NCBI GenBank assembly: GCA_002256205.1
Contig: NKIW01000001.1
Span: forward strand, 310,001 to 374,000
From: Rhizobiales bacterium PAR1
GTDB lineage: Bacteria; Pseudomonadota; Alphaproteobacteria; Rhizobiales; Beijerinckiaceae
Direction of reading: 5' to 3'
DNA: 64,000 bases
How positions within the stretch are numbered: position 1 is the stretch's first letter; the number at the start of each line of letters is the position of its first letter. This document shows, piece after piece, positions 50,810 through 60,277 of this stretch. The translations under genes were made by a program, and so were the position numbers. The notes under the pieces were generated by a model. It saw nothing but the letters and a program-made list of their open reading frames with translations, was not told where the DNA came from and searched no databases.

Positions 50810-51064
50810 TCACGCTTTTCGGGGATAGGTATGTTCCGGCACAGGAAAGCGCCGCGCAAGAACATCGGCGGCATAGTCGGCGGCAGCCTTCTTCACGCTT
50901 TCCGCAAGAGCAGCATAGCGCTTGACGAAGCGTGGCGCACGCGGCGGTGCGGAAGGCCTGCTCGCGGCCTTCCTCATAGCTTCCGAACGGCAGATCAACG
51001 ATCACGAGGGCACGCGAGGTGGCCCGCATCACCGCCTGCGCATTCGATACCGCCCGGCTATGCC
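50810..51064 (-). pseudogene. panB: panB remnant (3-methyl-2-oxobutanoate hydroxymethyltransferase)
   Basis: Two fragments of PanB in two frames, fused. On the minus strand the first reads [20 protein letters not shown] then [21 protein letters not shown], matching the PanB N-terminal third. About 15 bp later, in another frame, the second reads [15 protein letters not shown]... and [13 protein letters not shown], matching the PanB C-terminus. The N-terminal 70 or so codons, the central 120 or so and the catalytic residues are missing. PanB makes ketopantoate for pantothenate synthesis; this copy cannot. It abuts the end of the chemoreceptor gene at 51081. Confidence 0.8.
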
Positions 51065-51080
51065 CAGAGCAAGGCAAGCG

Positions 51081-52556
51081 CTAGATCGCCTGTCTGGCGG
51101 CCTCGACGATATCACGGATACCATGGTCAGCGCGGCGGGTCAGATCAGCTACCGTCTCCATGTTTCCGGTGATCAGCTCAACGCCGCGCGCCGCTTCCTG
51201 CATGTTGTGGGACATGTCGCTGGTGACAGCGGCCTGCTCCTCAACCGCAGCGGAAATCGAGATCGAAATCCCGTTGATCGCGGAAATCGTCTGGCTGATG
51301 GCATCAATCGCGCCTTGCGCAAGCTGGCTTGAAGCCTGCACCGCCATGATATGCGCGGAGATATCACCCGTGGCTTTGGCGGTTTGCGCGGCAAGGCTTT
51401 TGACCTCCCCTGCGACGACGGCAAAGCCGCGTCCGGCGTCACCCGCGCGCGCCGCTTCGATGGTCGCGTTGAGTGCCAGAAGGTTGGTCTGGGCGGCGAT
51501 CTGCGAGATGAGTTCCACCACCATGCTGATCTTGCGCGCATCCTCAACCAGGCTGGCAACCGTCGCACCCGCCTGATTGGCCTGCGTGACCGCCTCGTTG
51601 GAAATGTCGAGCGCCTTCATCACCTGGCTGTTGATCTCGGTGACCGAACTCGAAAGCTGTGCCGAACCTGCCGCAACAGCATTGACATTCGCCGAGGCTT
51701 CCACGGCGGCAGCGGCGGCACTTGTCGCCTGCTGGTTGGTGCTGGCGACGGCGTCAGCGATGCCGCGCACACCGGTATTCACCCGTTCCTGCGCCGCTTC
51801 CCGCTCGATTTGCGCGGTTTTCGCCGGCGTGATGTCGGTCGCAAACTTGATAATACTGGAAATGCGGCCCGAGGGATCGAGAAGCGGATTGTAGGATGCC
51901 CGGATCCAGACGGTCTTGCCGCCCTTGCCAACCCGGCGGAAGACGGCGGATTGCACTTCACCTTGCCGCAACCTGTCCCAGAACTGGTGGTATTCGGGCG
52001 CGGCGGCATCCTGAGCCTCGACAAACATCCGGTGATGCTTGCCCTTAATGTCCTCTGGCGCGTAGCCGAATGTCGAAAGAAAATTCTCGTTGGCATCAAG
52101 AACCGTCCCGTCGAGGGCGAATTCGATCACCGCCTGAATGCGATTGATGGCCTGCAACTGGCTTTCAAAATGGGCGCGGCGGGCACGGGTTTCCGTCACA
52201 TCGGTTGCGAAGATGAAGGCCTTGTAAGGCGTGTCACCCCGGAAAATCGGATTGAATCGCGCAAAAACCCAGACTTCCTGCCCATCCTTACGGATTTGAC
52301 AAATCTCGCCAAAGTGAGGCTTTCCGGATTTTATTCCTTCCCAGATTGCGCGATAGCCGGCCGATTCAAGCGTGGATTTCGCCGTAAGGACAGCGGCATT
52401 CTTCCCGACGATCTCGGATTCAGAATACCCGAAAAGCGTCAGAAAATTAGCGTTGGCTGATAGAATTTTACCGTTGAGGTCACACTCTGCCGTCGCGTTA
52501 GCCCTGCGAATCGATGCCACAATCCTCGATGCATCGCCACCCAGATCGAAATTCAT
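51081..52556 (-). CDS. Soluble PAS-PAS methyl-accepting chemotaxis protein
   Basis: A 491-residue chemoreceptor without membrane segments. Two PAS domains (about residues 12-122 and 135-245; the second opens FALDGTVLDANENFLSTFGY) precede the coiled-coil signalling domain with [20 protein letters not shown]. Such PAS-MCPs often bind heme or flavin to sense oxygen or redox, or small ligands; which applies cannot be read here. No HAMP. It is a single gene, divergent from topA, with the panB remnant directly downstream. Confidence 0.92.
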   Translation of the reverse strand: MNFDLGGDASRIVASIRRANATAECDLNGKILSANANFLTLFGYSESEIVGKNAAVLTAKSTLESAGYRAIWEGIKSGKPHFGEICQIRKDGQEVWVFARFNPIFRGDTPYKAFIFATDVTETRARRAHFESQLQAINRIQAVIEFALDGTVLDANENFLSTFGYAPEDIKGKHHRMFVEAQDAAAPEYHQFWDRLRQGEVQSAVFRRVGKGGKTVWIRASYNPLLDPSGRISSIIKFATDITPAKTAQIEREAAQERVNTGVRGIADAVASTNQQATSAAAAAVEASANVNAVAAGSAQLSSSVTEINSQVMKALDISNEAVTQANQAGATVASLVEDARKISMVVELISQIAAQTNLLALNATIEAARAGDAGRGFAVVAGEVKSLAAQTAKATGDISAHIMAVQASSQLAQGAIDAISQTISAINGISISISAAVEEQAAVTSDMSHNMQEAARGVELITGNMETVADLTRRADHGIRDIVEAARQAI

Positions 52557-52740
52557 CGTGTTTCCTTACGCTCGGCACAAGCACACCAGTTCCTGTGGCA
52601 ATATGTCACAAACCTGTAAACAGACTATTTTCCTGCCTTATAAATATGCAGACGCTCCACGACACCGCCCGATTCAGCTCGCCATTTGACAAACGAAACG
52701 GCGCTCGTCACTTATCCGCGCTTGCTCGGAGTGGGGTCGC

Positions 52741-55419
52741 ATGGAAAATCGCGTTGTCATCGTCGAATCGCCGTCCAAAGCGAAGACGATCAACAAATAT
52801 CTCGGTCGTGGTTACGAGGTGATCGCCTCGTACGGCCATATCCGTGACCTTCCCTCCAAGGACGGCTCGGTCGACCCCGACAACGACTTCGCGATGATCT
52901 GGGAGATGGACGGGCGCGGCTCGAAACAGATCTCCGCGATTGCAAGCGCCGTGAAGGATGCGGACAGCGTCATTCTCGCCACCGACCCGGACAGGGAAGG
53001 TGAAGCGATCTCGTGGCATTTGCTCGAGGCGCTGAAATCCCGTCGCGTGCTGAAAGATAAGAAGGTCGAGCGCGTCACCTTCAATGCCATCACCAAAGAT
53101 GCCGTCGCTTATGCCATGGCGCACCCGCGCCAGATTGATCAAGCGCTGGTCGATGCGTACCTTGCGCGCCGCGCCCTCGACTATCTTGTCGGTTTTCAGC
53201 TTTCCCCGGTGCTTTGGCGCAAATTGCCGGGCGCACGCTCGGCAGGTCGCGTGCAATCGGTCGCGCTGCGCCTCGTTTGTGATCGCGAAAGCGAGATCGA
53301 GCGCTTTATCACCCGCGAATACTGGTCGCTGATCGCCAAGCTCGCGACACCCAAGGGCGAGGAATTCGAAGCCCGCCTCGTCGGCGCGGATGGTAAGAAG
53401 ATCACGCGCCTCGATATCGGTTCCGGCAAGGAAGCCGAGGACTTCAAGGCCGCGCTGCAAGCCGCAACCTATAAGGTCGCGACGACCGAAGCGAAGCCCG
53501 CCAAGCGCCACCCCTACCCGCCCTTCACCACCTCGACGCTTCAGCAGGAAGCCTCGCGCAAGCTTGGCATGGCGCCGGCCATCACCATGCGGATCGCGCA
53601 GAAGCTCTATGAAGGTATCGACATCGGCGGCGAGACCACCGGTCTCATTACTTATATGCGTACCGACGGCGTCGATATGGCGCCTGAAGCGCGCACGCAG
53701 GTTCGCGCTTTCATCGCCAAGGGCTACGACAAGGGCTACCTGCCCGACGTTCCCCGCGCCTATACCACCAAGGCGAAAAACGCGCAGGAAGCGCATGAAT
53801 GTATCCGCCCGACGGATGCCTTCCGCATCCCCAAGGCCGTGCGCAGCGCCCTTTCGGACGACGAATTCCGCCTTTACGAACTGATCTGGAAACGCACCAT
53901 CGCCTCGCAGATGGAATCGGCGCGCATGGAGCGCACCACGGTCGATATTCTCGCCACAGCCGGCGCCCGCAAGCTTGACCTGCGCGCCACCGGACAGGTC
54001 GTGCTGTTTGATGGCTTCCTCACGCTCTACACCGAGACTTCGGATGACGATGAGGACGAGGAAAACCGTCGCCTGCCCGCGATGGCCGCCGGCGATCCGC
54101 TTGCCAAGAAGGCGCTGACCACCACGCAGCATTTCACCGAGCCGCCGCCGCGCTATTCAGAAGCGAGCCTCATCAAGCGCATGGAAGAACTCGGCATCGG
54201 TCGTCCCTCGACCTATGCCGCAACGCTCGCCGTGCTGCGCGACCGCGAATACGTGAAAATCGAAAAGAAGCGCCTTGTTCCCGAGGACAAGGGCCGCATC
54301 GTCACGGCGTTTCTGGAAAGCTTCTTCCTGAAATACGTCGAGTATGATTTCACCGCCGATCTTGAGAACGACCTCGATCGCATCTCGAATGCCGAGGTCG
54401 ACTGGCGCCAGGTGCTGCGCGACTTCTGGAAGGACTTCAAGGCTGCCGTTGAAAGCGCCAAGGAACAGCGCACCACCGCCGTGCTCGACGGGCTCAACGA
54501 ACACCTTGGCCCGATGATCTTTCCGGACAAGGGCGATGGCACCGATCCGCGCACCTGCCCTAAGTGCGGCGCGGGCCAACTCTCGCTGAAGCTTGGCAAG
54601 ATCGGCCCCTTTGTGGGCTGCTCGAACTATCCTGAATGCCGCTACACCCGCCCGATCTCCTCTCCAAACGGCGAGGATGGCGAAGGCGGAACCGGCACGA
54701 TGGTGCTCGGCACCGATCCCGATACCGGCCTTGAAGTCACGATCCGCGACGGGCGCTTTGGACCCTATGTCCAGCTCGGCGAAGGCGAAAAGCCGCGCCG
54801 CTCCTCGCTCGCCAAGGGCCAGACGGTCAAATCCGTCGATCTCGAAGCCGCGCTGTTGCTGCTTTCGCTGCCGCGTGAAGTCGGCAAGCACCCGGAAGAT
54901 GGCGAGCCGATCCTCGCCAATATCGGGCGTTACGGGCCTTACGTTCAGCACGGCAAGACATACGCCAACCTTGAAGCGACAGACGATGTCTTCACCGTCG
55001 GCATGAACCGTGCGGTCGATCTCATCGCAACGAAGCGCGCGGGCGGTGCAAGCCGCTTCGGGCGCGGTGCAGGCGTTCCTGCAGGCCGTATCGTCGGCCA
55101 ACACCCGGATGGCGGCGATATCACCGTGCGCGACGGCAAATACGGCGCGTATGTCAACTGGACGACGGTGAATGCCACAATCCCCAAGAACGCCAACAAG
55201 GACGAAATCACCCTTGATGGCGCGCTCGGCCTGATCGCCGCGCGCATCGAGGCGACCGGAGGCATTCCGGCAGCCAAGAAGGGTCGCGGCAAGCCGGCAG
55301 CGACAGCAAAACCCAAGGCGGAAGCCAAGCCGAAAGCAGCTGCAAAGCCAAAAGCGGCGGCGAAACCCAAGGCTGCTGCAAAGCCGAAAACAGCCGCGAA
55401 GAAGGCCGCGAAGGAATAA
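52741..55419 (+). CDS. topA: DNA topoisomerase I
   Basis: Relaxes negative supercoils; 892 residues. TOPRIM at the N-terminus (VVIVESPSKAKTINKYLG, ILATDPDREGEAISWHL), catalytic tyrosine Y305 in LITYMRTDGV, and one clear zinc finger in CPKCGAGQL...FVGCSNYPEC. After further topo C-terminal repeats (GRFGPYVQLG, GRYGPYVQHG) there is a Lys/Ala tail of about 45 residues with KPKAAA repeats, a DNA-binding tail as in other alphaproteobacteria. Divergent from the PAS chemoreceptor. Confidence 0.97.
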   Translation: MENRVVIVESPSKAKTINKYLGRGYEVIASYGHIRDLPSKDGSVDPDNDFAMIWEMDGRGSKQISAIASAVKDADSVILATDPDREGEAISWHLLEALKSRRVLKDKKVERVTFNAITKDAVAYAMAHPRQIDQALVDAYLARRALDYLVGFQLSPVLWRKLPGARSAGRVQSVALRLVCDRESEIERFITREYWSLIAKLATPKGEEFEARLVGADGKKITRLDIGSGKEAEDFKAALQAATYKVATTEAKPAKRHPYPPFTTSTLQQEASRKLGMAPAITMRIAQKLYEGIDIGGETTGLITYMRTDGVDMAPEARTQVRAFIAKGYDKGYLPDVPRAYTTKAKNAQEAHECIRPTDAFRIPKAVRSALSDDEFRLYELIWKRTIASQMESARMERTTVDILATAGARKLDLRATGQVVLFDGFLTLYTETSDDDEDEENRRLPAMAAGDPLAKKALTTTQHFTEPPPRYSEASLIKRMEELGIGRPSTYAATLAVLRDREYVKIEKKRLVPEDKGRIVTAFLESFFLKYVEYDFTADLENDLDRISNAEVDWRQVLRDFWKDFKAAVESAKEQRTTAVLDGLNEHLGPMIFPDKGDGTDPRTCPKCGAGQLSLKLGKIGPFVGCSNYPECRYTRPISSPNGEDGEGGTGTMVLGTDPDTGLEVTIRDGRFGPYVQLGEGEKPRRSSLAKGQTVKSVDLEAALLLLSLPREVGKHPEDGEPILANIGRYGPYVQHGKTYANLEATDDVFTVGMNRAVDLIATKRAGGASRFGRGAGVPAGRIVGQHPDGGDITVRDGKYGAYVNWTTVNATIPKNANKDEITLDGALGLIAARIEATGGIPAAKKGRGKPAATAKPKAEAKPKAAAKPKAAAKPKAAAKPKTAAKKAAKE

Positions 55420-55519
55420 CGCGGACATCCCGGATGGGGATGAAAGCCATGTGGAAATTCCGCATGGCTTCGCTACCGCTCGCGTGAAACACTTCCCTCT
55501 CACGTGAGGGACGAATCGC

Positions 55520-55876
55520 ATGCTTGAAGGCATCACCATCCTGATTTTTCTGCAATTCCTCGGCGAGATCATTGCCGGAGTGACGCGCGTGCCGATACCC
55601 GGCCCTGTCATCGGGCTCGGCCTGCTTGCGGGCTTCGCGCTTCTGCGCGGGAAAATGCCGGAACCCATCGTGATTGCCGGCGATTCCATCCTCAAGCATC
55701 TCTCGCTCCTTTTTGTGCCGGCGGGCGTCGGCCTCATCGCCTTCGGCGACAAGCTGATGGCGGAGGGCACGCGCCTCATCATCCTGCTCATCGCCTCCAC
55801 CGCGATCACCATGACCGTGACGGCCCTCGTCTTCCGCTTCCTGACGCGGAAGGACGATGCGGAGGAAGCGCCATGA
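55520..55876 (+). CDS. lrgA: CidA/LrgA family membrane protein
   Basis: A 118-residue, four-helix holin-like protein (FLQFLGEIIAGVTRVPIPG, PVIGLGLLAGFALL, LSLLFVPAGVGLIAFGD, IILLIASTAITMTVTALVF). LrgA/CidA act with LrgB in membrane permeability, pyruvate or glycolate export and programmed lysis in different bacteria. It overlaps lrgB by 4 bp (ATGA), so both are made together. Confidence 0.9.
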   Translation: MLEGITILIFLQFLGEIIAGVTRVPIPGPVIGLGLLAGFALLRGKMPEPIVIAGDSILKHLSLLFVPAGVGLIAFGDKLMAEGTRLIILLIASTAITMTVTALVFRFLTRKDDAEEAP

Positions 55877-56601
55877 CCTTTCGCCCGCTCGACCCGACCG
55901 TTTTCTGGATTTACCTGGCTGAACAGCCGCTGTTTTTCCTCGCGTTGACGCTTGCCGCCTATCTCATCGGTGACCGCATCGCCGCGAGCACCGGACGGCA
56001 TCCCGTCGCGAATCCCGTATTGATCGCGATCCTTCTCGTCGGAGCGGTGCTGCTGGTCTCCGGCACACCACACGCCCGTTATTTCGAGGGCGCGCGCTTC
56101 ATCCATGTGCTGCTCGGCCCGGCGACCGTGGCCTTGGCGCTGCCGGTGTTCCGCAACCGTGCACTGATCGCCAAGCAATGGCGCGCGATTGCCGGCGCAC
56201 TCTTCATCGGCGCGGTGACAGGGATCGCGAGCACACTGGCGCTCGCCAAGCTTCTCGGGCTTTCAAGCGCGACCATCGCCTCGGTTGCGCCGAAATCGGT
56301 CACGGCCGCGATTGCCATGGGTATTGCCGAACAGGTCGGCGGCGTGCCGCAGATCACGGCGGTGATCGTCATCGCGACCGGTATTCTCGGCGCCATCATG
56401 GTGACGCCTCTGATGAACCTGCTCCGCATCAAGGATTATGCGGCGCGCGGCTTTGCGGTGGGCATTTCGGCGCATGGGATTGGTACGGCGCGGGCCTTGC
56501 AGGTCAACGAGAAGGCCGGCGCCTATGCCGCGCTCGGTATGGCGCTGAACGGGCTGATGACCGCGATCCTCGTGCCGCTGTTGCTCTGGCTCTTTTTATA
56601 A
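55873..56601 (+). CDS. lrgB: LrgB family membrane protein
   Basis: A 242-residue polytopic protein matching LrgB/CidB (PLG family): SVAPKSVTAAIAMGIAE is the conserved block, with YAARGFAVGISAHGIGTARA near the end. Together with LrgA it likely forms an export system for small organic acids or a murein-hydrolase regulating pair. The 4-bp overlap with lrgA shows coupling. Confidence 0.92.
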   Translation: MTFRPLDPTVFWIYLAEQPLFFLALTLAAYLIGDRIAASTGRHPVANPVLIAILLVGAVLLVSGTPHARYFEGARFIHVLLGPATVALALPVFRNRALIAKQWRAIAGALFIGAVTGIASTLALAKLLGLSSATIASVAPKSVTAAIAMGIAEQVGGVPQITAVIVIATGILGAIMVTPLMNLLRIKDYAARGFAVGISAHGIGTARALQVNEKAGAYAALGMALNGLMTAILVPLLLWLFL

Positions 56602-56643
56602 GGTCGCCCTTCCGGTGATCGGCGGGCTGTGCGAGAAGAGACT

Positions 56644-59058
56644 ATGACGCGTCACAAAGGCCCTCCCTCCGCTCCTGCCCAGCCTCGCCGCAAGCCGAAG
56701 GTTGCGGGCGCCCGCCCCTTCCCGAGCCGGGAGGAGATTCTCGCCTTCATCGCAAGCTCGAAGGGCAAGGTGGGAAAGCGCGAAATCGCGCGCCATTTTG
56801 GCCTCAACCCGGCCAATCGGATGCTGCTGAAGCGCGTTCTCAAGGAAATGCAGGTCGAAGGCGCGCTGGAGCGTGAGCGCGGCGGGCTCCACCATGCCGG
56901 TACGCTCCCGCCTGTTCTGGTGGCGGATGTGCTCAAGCAGGATCGCAACGGAGACCTCATCGCTGTCCCCGCCGAATGGGATGAAGCGCGCGGCGCTCCG
57001 CCGCACATCGTGCTACCTACGCCCCGGCGCGGGCGCGAGCTGGGCCCCACTCCGGGCCTCAACGACCGGATTCTCGTGCGCATTGAGCCCATTGGGGACG
57101 ATGAGGACGACGACGAGGAGGAGAGCGGCCCCGCCTATTCGGGCAAGGTTATCAAGGTGCTCTCGCATCAGGCGAAACGCGCGGTCGGCGTCTTCCGCCT
57201 CGGCAAGGATGGTGGCGGACGGCTGGTGCCGATCGACAAGAAAGCACGCGGACAGGAAATCGCCATTCCCGCCGGTGTCGCGGTGGGCGATGCGCAGGAT
57301 GGCGATCTCGTCTCGGTTGAGCTGGGTCGCGACTCGCGCCTTGGATTGAAAACCGGACGCATTCGCGAGCGCCTCGGCTCCACGACCTCAGAGCGCGCGA
57401 TTTCGCTGATCGCGATCCATACCCATGAAATCCCGAATGTGTTCCCGGATGCAGCCCTGCGCGAAGCCAATGCCGCGCAGGAAGCCACCCTGGCCGGGCG
57501 CGAAGATTGGCGGAACATTCCGCTGATCACCATCGATCCCGCCGACGCCAAGGATCACGACGACGCAGTCCATGCGGAATACGATGACGATCCCGGCAAT
57601 GCGGGCGGGTTCATCCTGCATATCGCGATTGCCGATGTCGCGGCCTATGTCCGGCCGAGATCGGCGCTCGATGATGAAGCGCTGGAGCGCGGCAATTCGG
57701 TCTATTTCCCGGACCGCGTTGTGCCGATGCTGCCCGAGCGCATCTCGAACGACCTCTGTTCGCTCAAACCCGGCGTCAACCGGGCGGCGATGGCGTTGCG
57801 GGTTGTGATTGATAAAGCGGGTCGCAAGCTCTCGCACAGCTTCCACCGCGTGCTGATGCGCTCGGCGGCAAAGCTCGCCTATCAGCAGGCGCAGGCTGCC
57901 ATCAATGGCAGCAGCGATGAGACGACCGGCCCGCTGCTCGAACCGGTGCTCAAGCCGCTCTGGGCAGCCTACGAGGCCCTGAAAATGGCGCGCGAAGCCC
58001 GCGAGCCACTGGATCTCGACCTGCCCGAACGCAAGCTCGTGCTCGACAAGCAAGGTCATGTGATCGACGTGATCGTGCCGGAGCGGCTCGATGCACATCG
58101 CCTGATCGAGGAGTTCATGATCCTCGCGAATGTCGCCGCGACGGAAACGCTCGAAAAGGCGCGCGTGCTGCTACTCTACCGCATCCACGATAACCCCAGC
58201 CTCGAGAAAATGCAGTCCTTGCGTGATTTTCTCGAGACCATCGGCATTTCCCTCCCCAAGCAGGGCTCGGTCCGGCCGGAACTCTTCAACCGCATTCTCG
58301 CGCGGGTGAAGGACACGCCGAATGCGCCGCTCTGCAACGAGGTGATCCTCCGCTCTCAGGCGCAGGCGGAATATTCACCGGATAACATCGGGCATTTCGG
58401 CCTGAATTTGCGCCGTTACGCGCATTTCACCTCGCCGATCCGCCGCTATTCGGACCTGATCGTCCATCGCGGGCTGATCACCGCGTTGAAACTCGGCAAG
58501 GATGGCCTGCCCGAAACCACGCTCGACGATATGCGCGAGGTCGGGGCCCGCATTTCCGCCGCCGAGCGCCGGGCCATGGCTGCCGAGCGCGAAACCACGG
58601 ATCGCCTGATCGCGCTCTACCTCGCCGATCAGGTCGGCGCGAGCTTCCGGGGCAGAATCGCCGGGGTGACCCGTGCTGGCCTCTTCGTGAAGCTCGATAC
58701 AACCGGCGCGGATGGCTTCATTCCCGCTTCCACGCTCGGCAACGATTTCTTCCGCCATGATGAGGCGGCCCATGCCCTCACCGGCTCACGCACCGGCGAG
58801 AGCTACCGCCTCGGCGATGGCGTCAACGTCAGGCTCGTGGAGGCCCAGCCGATGGCTGGTGCCCTGCGCTTTGAAATGTTGAGCGAGGGGCGCTATGTAA
58901 AGGTGACCGGCGGCAAAGGCAGAGGCGGCAAATCCTCCTTGCGCCCACGCGATGAGGGTGGTTCAAGAACCGGCACTTTCGGAAAGCGTGCGGGCTTCGC
59001 GCCATCAAGGGGCCCCTCTGGCAAGCGCGGCAATCGCCCCGGCTTCATTGAAGACTGA
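56644..59058 (+). CDS. rnr: Ribonuclease R
   Basis: A 3'-to-5' exoribonuclease degrading structured RNA. From the ATG at 56644 it has 804 residues: N-terminal winged-helix-like region (KREIARHFGLNPANR), cold-shock domains, the RNB catalytic domain with DAKDHDDAVHAEYDD (metal aspartates at about 301-307) and HFTSPIRRYSDLIVHR, then an S1 domain (VGASFRGRIAGVTRAGLF) and a basic Gly/Arg tail. A GTG at 56629 could add five residues. In line with DUF983 and Nudix genes. Confidence 0.95.
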   Translation: MTRHKGPPSAPAQPRRKPKVAGARPFPSREEILAFIASSKGKVGKREIARHFGLNPANRMLLKRVLKEMQVEGALERERGGLHHAGTLPPVLVADVLKQDRNGDLIAVPAEWDEARGAPPHIVLPTPRRGRELGPTPGLNDRILVRIEPIGDDEDDDEEESGPAYSGKVIKVLSHQAKRAVGVFRLGKDGGGRLVPIDKKARGQEIAIPAGVAVGDAQDGDLVSVELGRDSRLGLKTGRIRERLGSTTSERAISLIAIHTHEIPNVFPDAALREANAAQEATLAGREDWRNIPLITIDPADAKDHDDAVHAEYDDDPGNAGGFILHIAIADVAAYVRPRSALDDEALERGNSVYFPDRVVPMLPERISNDLCSLKPGVNRAAMALRVVIDKAGRKLSHSFHRVLMRSAAKLAYQQAQAAINGSSDETTGPLLEPVLKPLWAAYEALKMAREAREPLDLDLPERKLVLDKQGHVIDVIVPERLDAHRLIEEFMILANVAATETLEKARVLLLYRIHDNPSLEKMQSLRDFLETIGISLPKQGSVRPELFNRILARVKDTPNAPLCNEVILRSQAQAEYSPDNIGHFGLNLRRYAHFTSPIRRYSDLIVHRGLITALKLGKDGLPETTLDDMREVGARISAAERRAMAAERETTDRLIALYLADQVGASFRGRIAGVTRAGLFVKLDTTGADGFIPASTLGNDFFRHDEAAHALTGSRTGESYRLGDGVNVRLVEAQPMAGALRFEMLSEGRYVKVTGGKGRGGKSSLRPRDEGGSRTGTFGKRAGFAPSRGPSGKRGNRPGFIED

Positions 59059-59074
59059 TCGAACAGGAAACATC

Positions 59075-59509
59075 ATGCAGGAATGGTCGAACGTCGCGAA
59101 AACCGAGCCGCTCCCGGAGCGGAACTGGAAAGAGGCGATGATGCGCGGCATGCATTGCCGCTGCCCCAACTGCAATCAGGGCAAGATTTTCAAGAGCTTC
59201 CTCAAGGTCAACCCGGCCTGTGAGGTCTGCGGCGAACGCTTTGACGGCCATCGTGCCGATGATATGCCGCCCTACATCACCATCATGATCGTCGGGCATA
59301 TCATCGTCGCGGCGAACCTCTTCTTTGAGCGCTCGGCCGAATGGCCGATGTGGTGGCACATGGCGCTTTGGCCCACGCTCACCATCATCATGACGCTGGC
59401 CATCATGCAGCCGGTCAAAGGCGCGCTGATCGCCTATCAATGGGCGCTGAGGATGCACGGGTTTGACCCGCATGGCGATATCCATGCCATGCCCAGCGCC
59501 GCGCCCTGA
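59075..59509 (+). CDS. DUF983 family membrane protein
   Basis: A 144-residue protein. An N-terminal zinc ribbon (CRCPNCNQGKIF...CEVCGERF) is followed by DDMPPYITIMIVGHIIVA and a second membrane helix, typical for DUF983, found near rnr in many alphaproteobacteria. The function is unknown. The ATG at 59075 follows AGGAAAC; 16 bp past the rnr stop. Confidence 0.87.
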   Translation: MQEWSNVAKTEPLPERNWKEAMMRGMHCRCPNCNQGKIFKSFLKVNPACEVCGERFDGHRADDMPPYITIMIVGHIIVAANLFFERSAEWPMWWHMALWPTLTIIMTLAIMQPVKGALIAYQWALRMHGFDPHGDIHAMPSAAP

Positions 59510-59524
59510 CCCCTCGGAATTCCC

Positions 59525-60274
59525 ATGCTGACCAACGAAGAAAAGCTCGCGCTTCTCGCCAAGGAAACCACCGACCGGCGCTGGCCACCGCGCCGCCCCG
59601 TTGATGCCGCGACGCTGATCGTGCTCGATCGTGAAGGCCCGAAGCCCAAGGTTCTGATGGGTCGACGCCACCCGAACCTCAAGTTCATGCCGAATGTCTT
59701 TGTCTTTCCGGGCGGGCGGGCAGAAAAATCCGATGCCGCCGTTCCCGTGGGCACGGAGCTTCGCCCGCCGGTCGTTGAAAAGCTGGTCGCCCGGACCTTG
59801 CGCGGCAACGCGGCACGCGCGCGGCGGCTGGCGCTGGCCTCGATCCGCGAGACTTTCGAGGAAACCGGTCTTGTGATCGGCAAACCCGGCACGCCGCCGA
59901 AAGCCGCGCCGGCAAGCGGCCCCTGGGCGGATTTCCTCGCAACCGGCCACTTGCCGGATCTCGCCGCGATCCATTATCTCGGCCGCGCGATCACCCCGCC
60001 GAACCGGCCCAAGCGCTTTGACACCCGGTTTTTCGTCGTCGATGCTTCCGCTGTGCAGCACACGGTCGAGAATGTCGTCGGCCCGGAATCCGAGCTGATC
60101 GAGCTCGCCTGGCTGACCCTGGCCGAAACCATTTCGATGCCGCTTCCCTCGATCACGCGGATCATGCTCTCCGAGCTTCACAGCGCCGTGGAAGAAAAGA
60201 CCCTCGGCACCAGCGCGCCCTTGCCGTTCTTCTACGAACGGCACCGCAGCCGCCTGCGCGATCTGATCGAGTAA
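59525..60274 (+). CDS. Nudix hydrolase with long insertion (NUDT19-like)
   Basis: A 249-residue Nudix protein. The box is split: FPGGRAE, then about 40 residues, then ALASIRETFEETGLVIG. This insertion between the glycine and the RExxEE part is the layout of the mammalian NUDT19-type CoA/acyl-CoA diphosphatases and their bacterial relatives. The metal residues are kept. It starts 15 bp after the DUF983 gene and is convergent with the next one by 3 bp. Confidence 0.85.
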   Translation: MLTNEEKLALLAKETTDRRWPPRRPVDAATLIVLDREGPKPKVLMGRRHPNLKFMPNVFVFPGGRAEKSDAAVPVGTELRPPVVEKLVARTLRGNAARARRLALASIRETFEETGLVIGKPGTPPKAAPASGPWADFLATGHLPDLAAIHYLGRAITPPNRPKRFDTRFFVVDASAVQHTVENVVGPESELIELAWLTLAETISMPLPSITRIMLSELHSAVEEKTLGTSAPLPFFYERHRSRLRDLIE

Positions 60275-60277
60275 GCC

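Noticed and set aside
52708-56178. Two long minus-strand frames opposite topA and lrgAB (474 and 673 residues)
   Set aside because: Both cross several well-supported plus-strand genes and show only shadow-frame composition.
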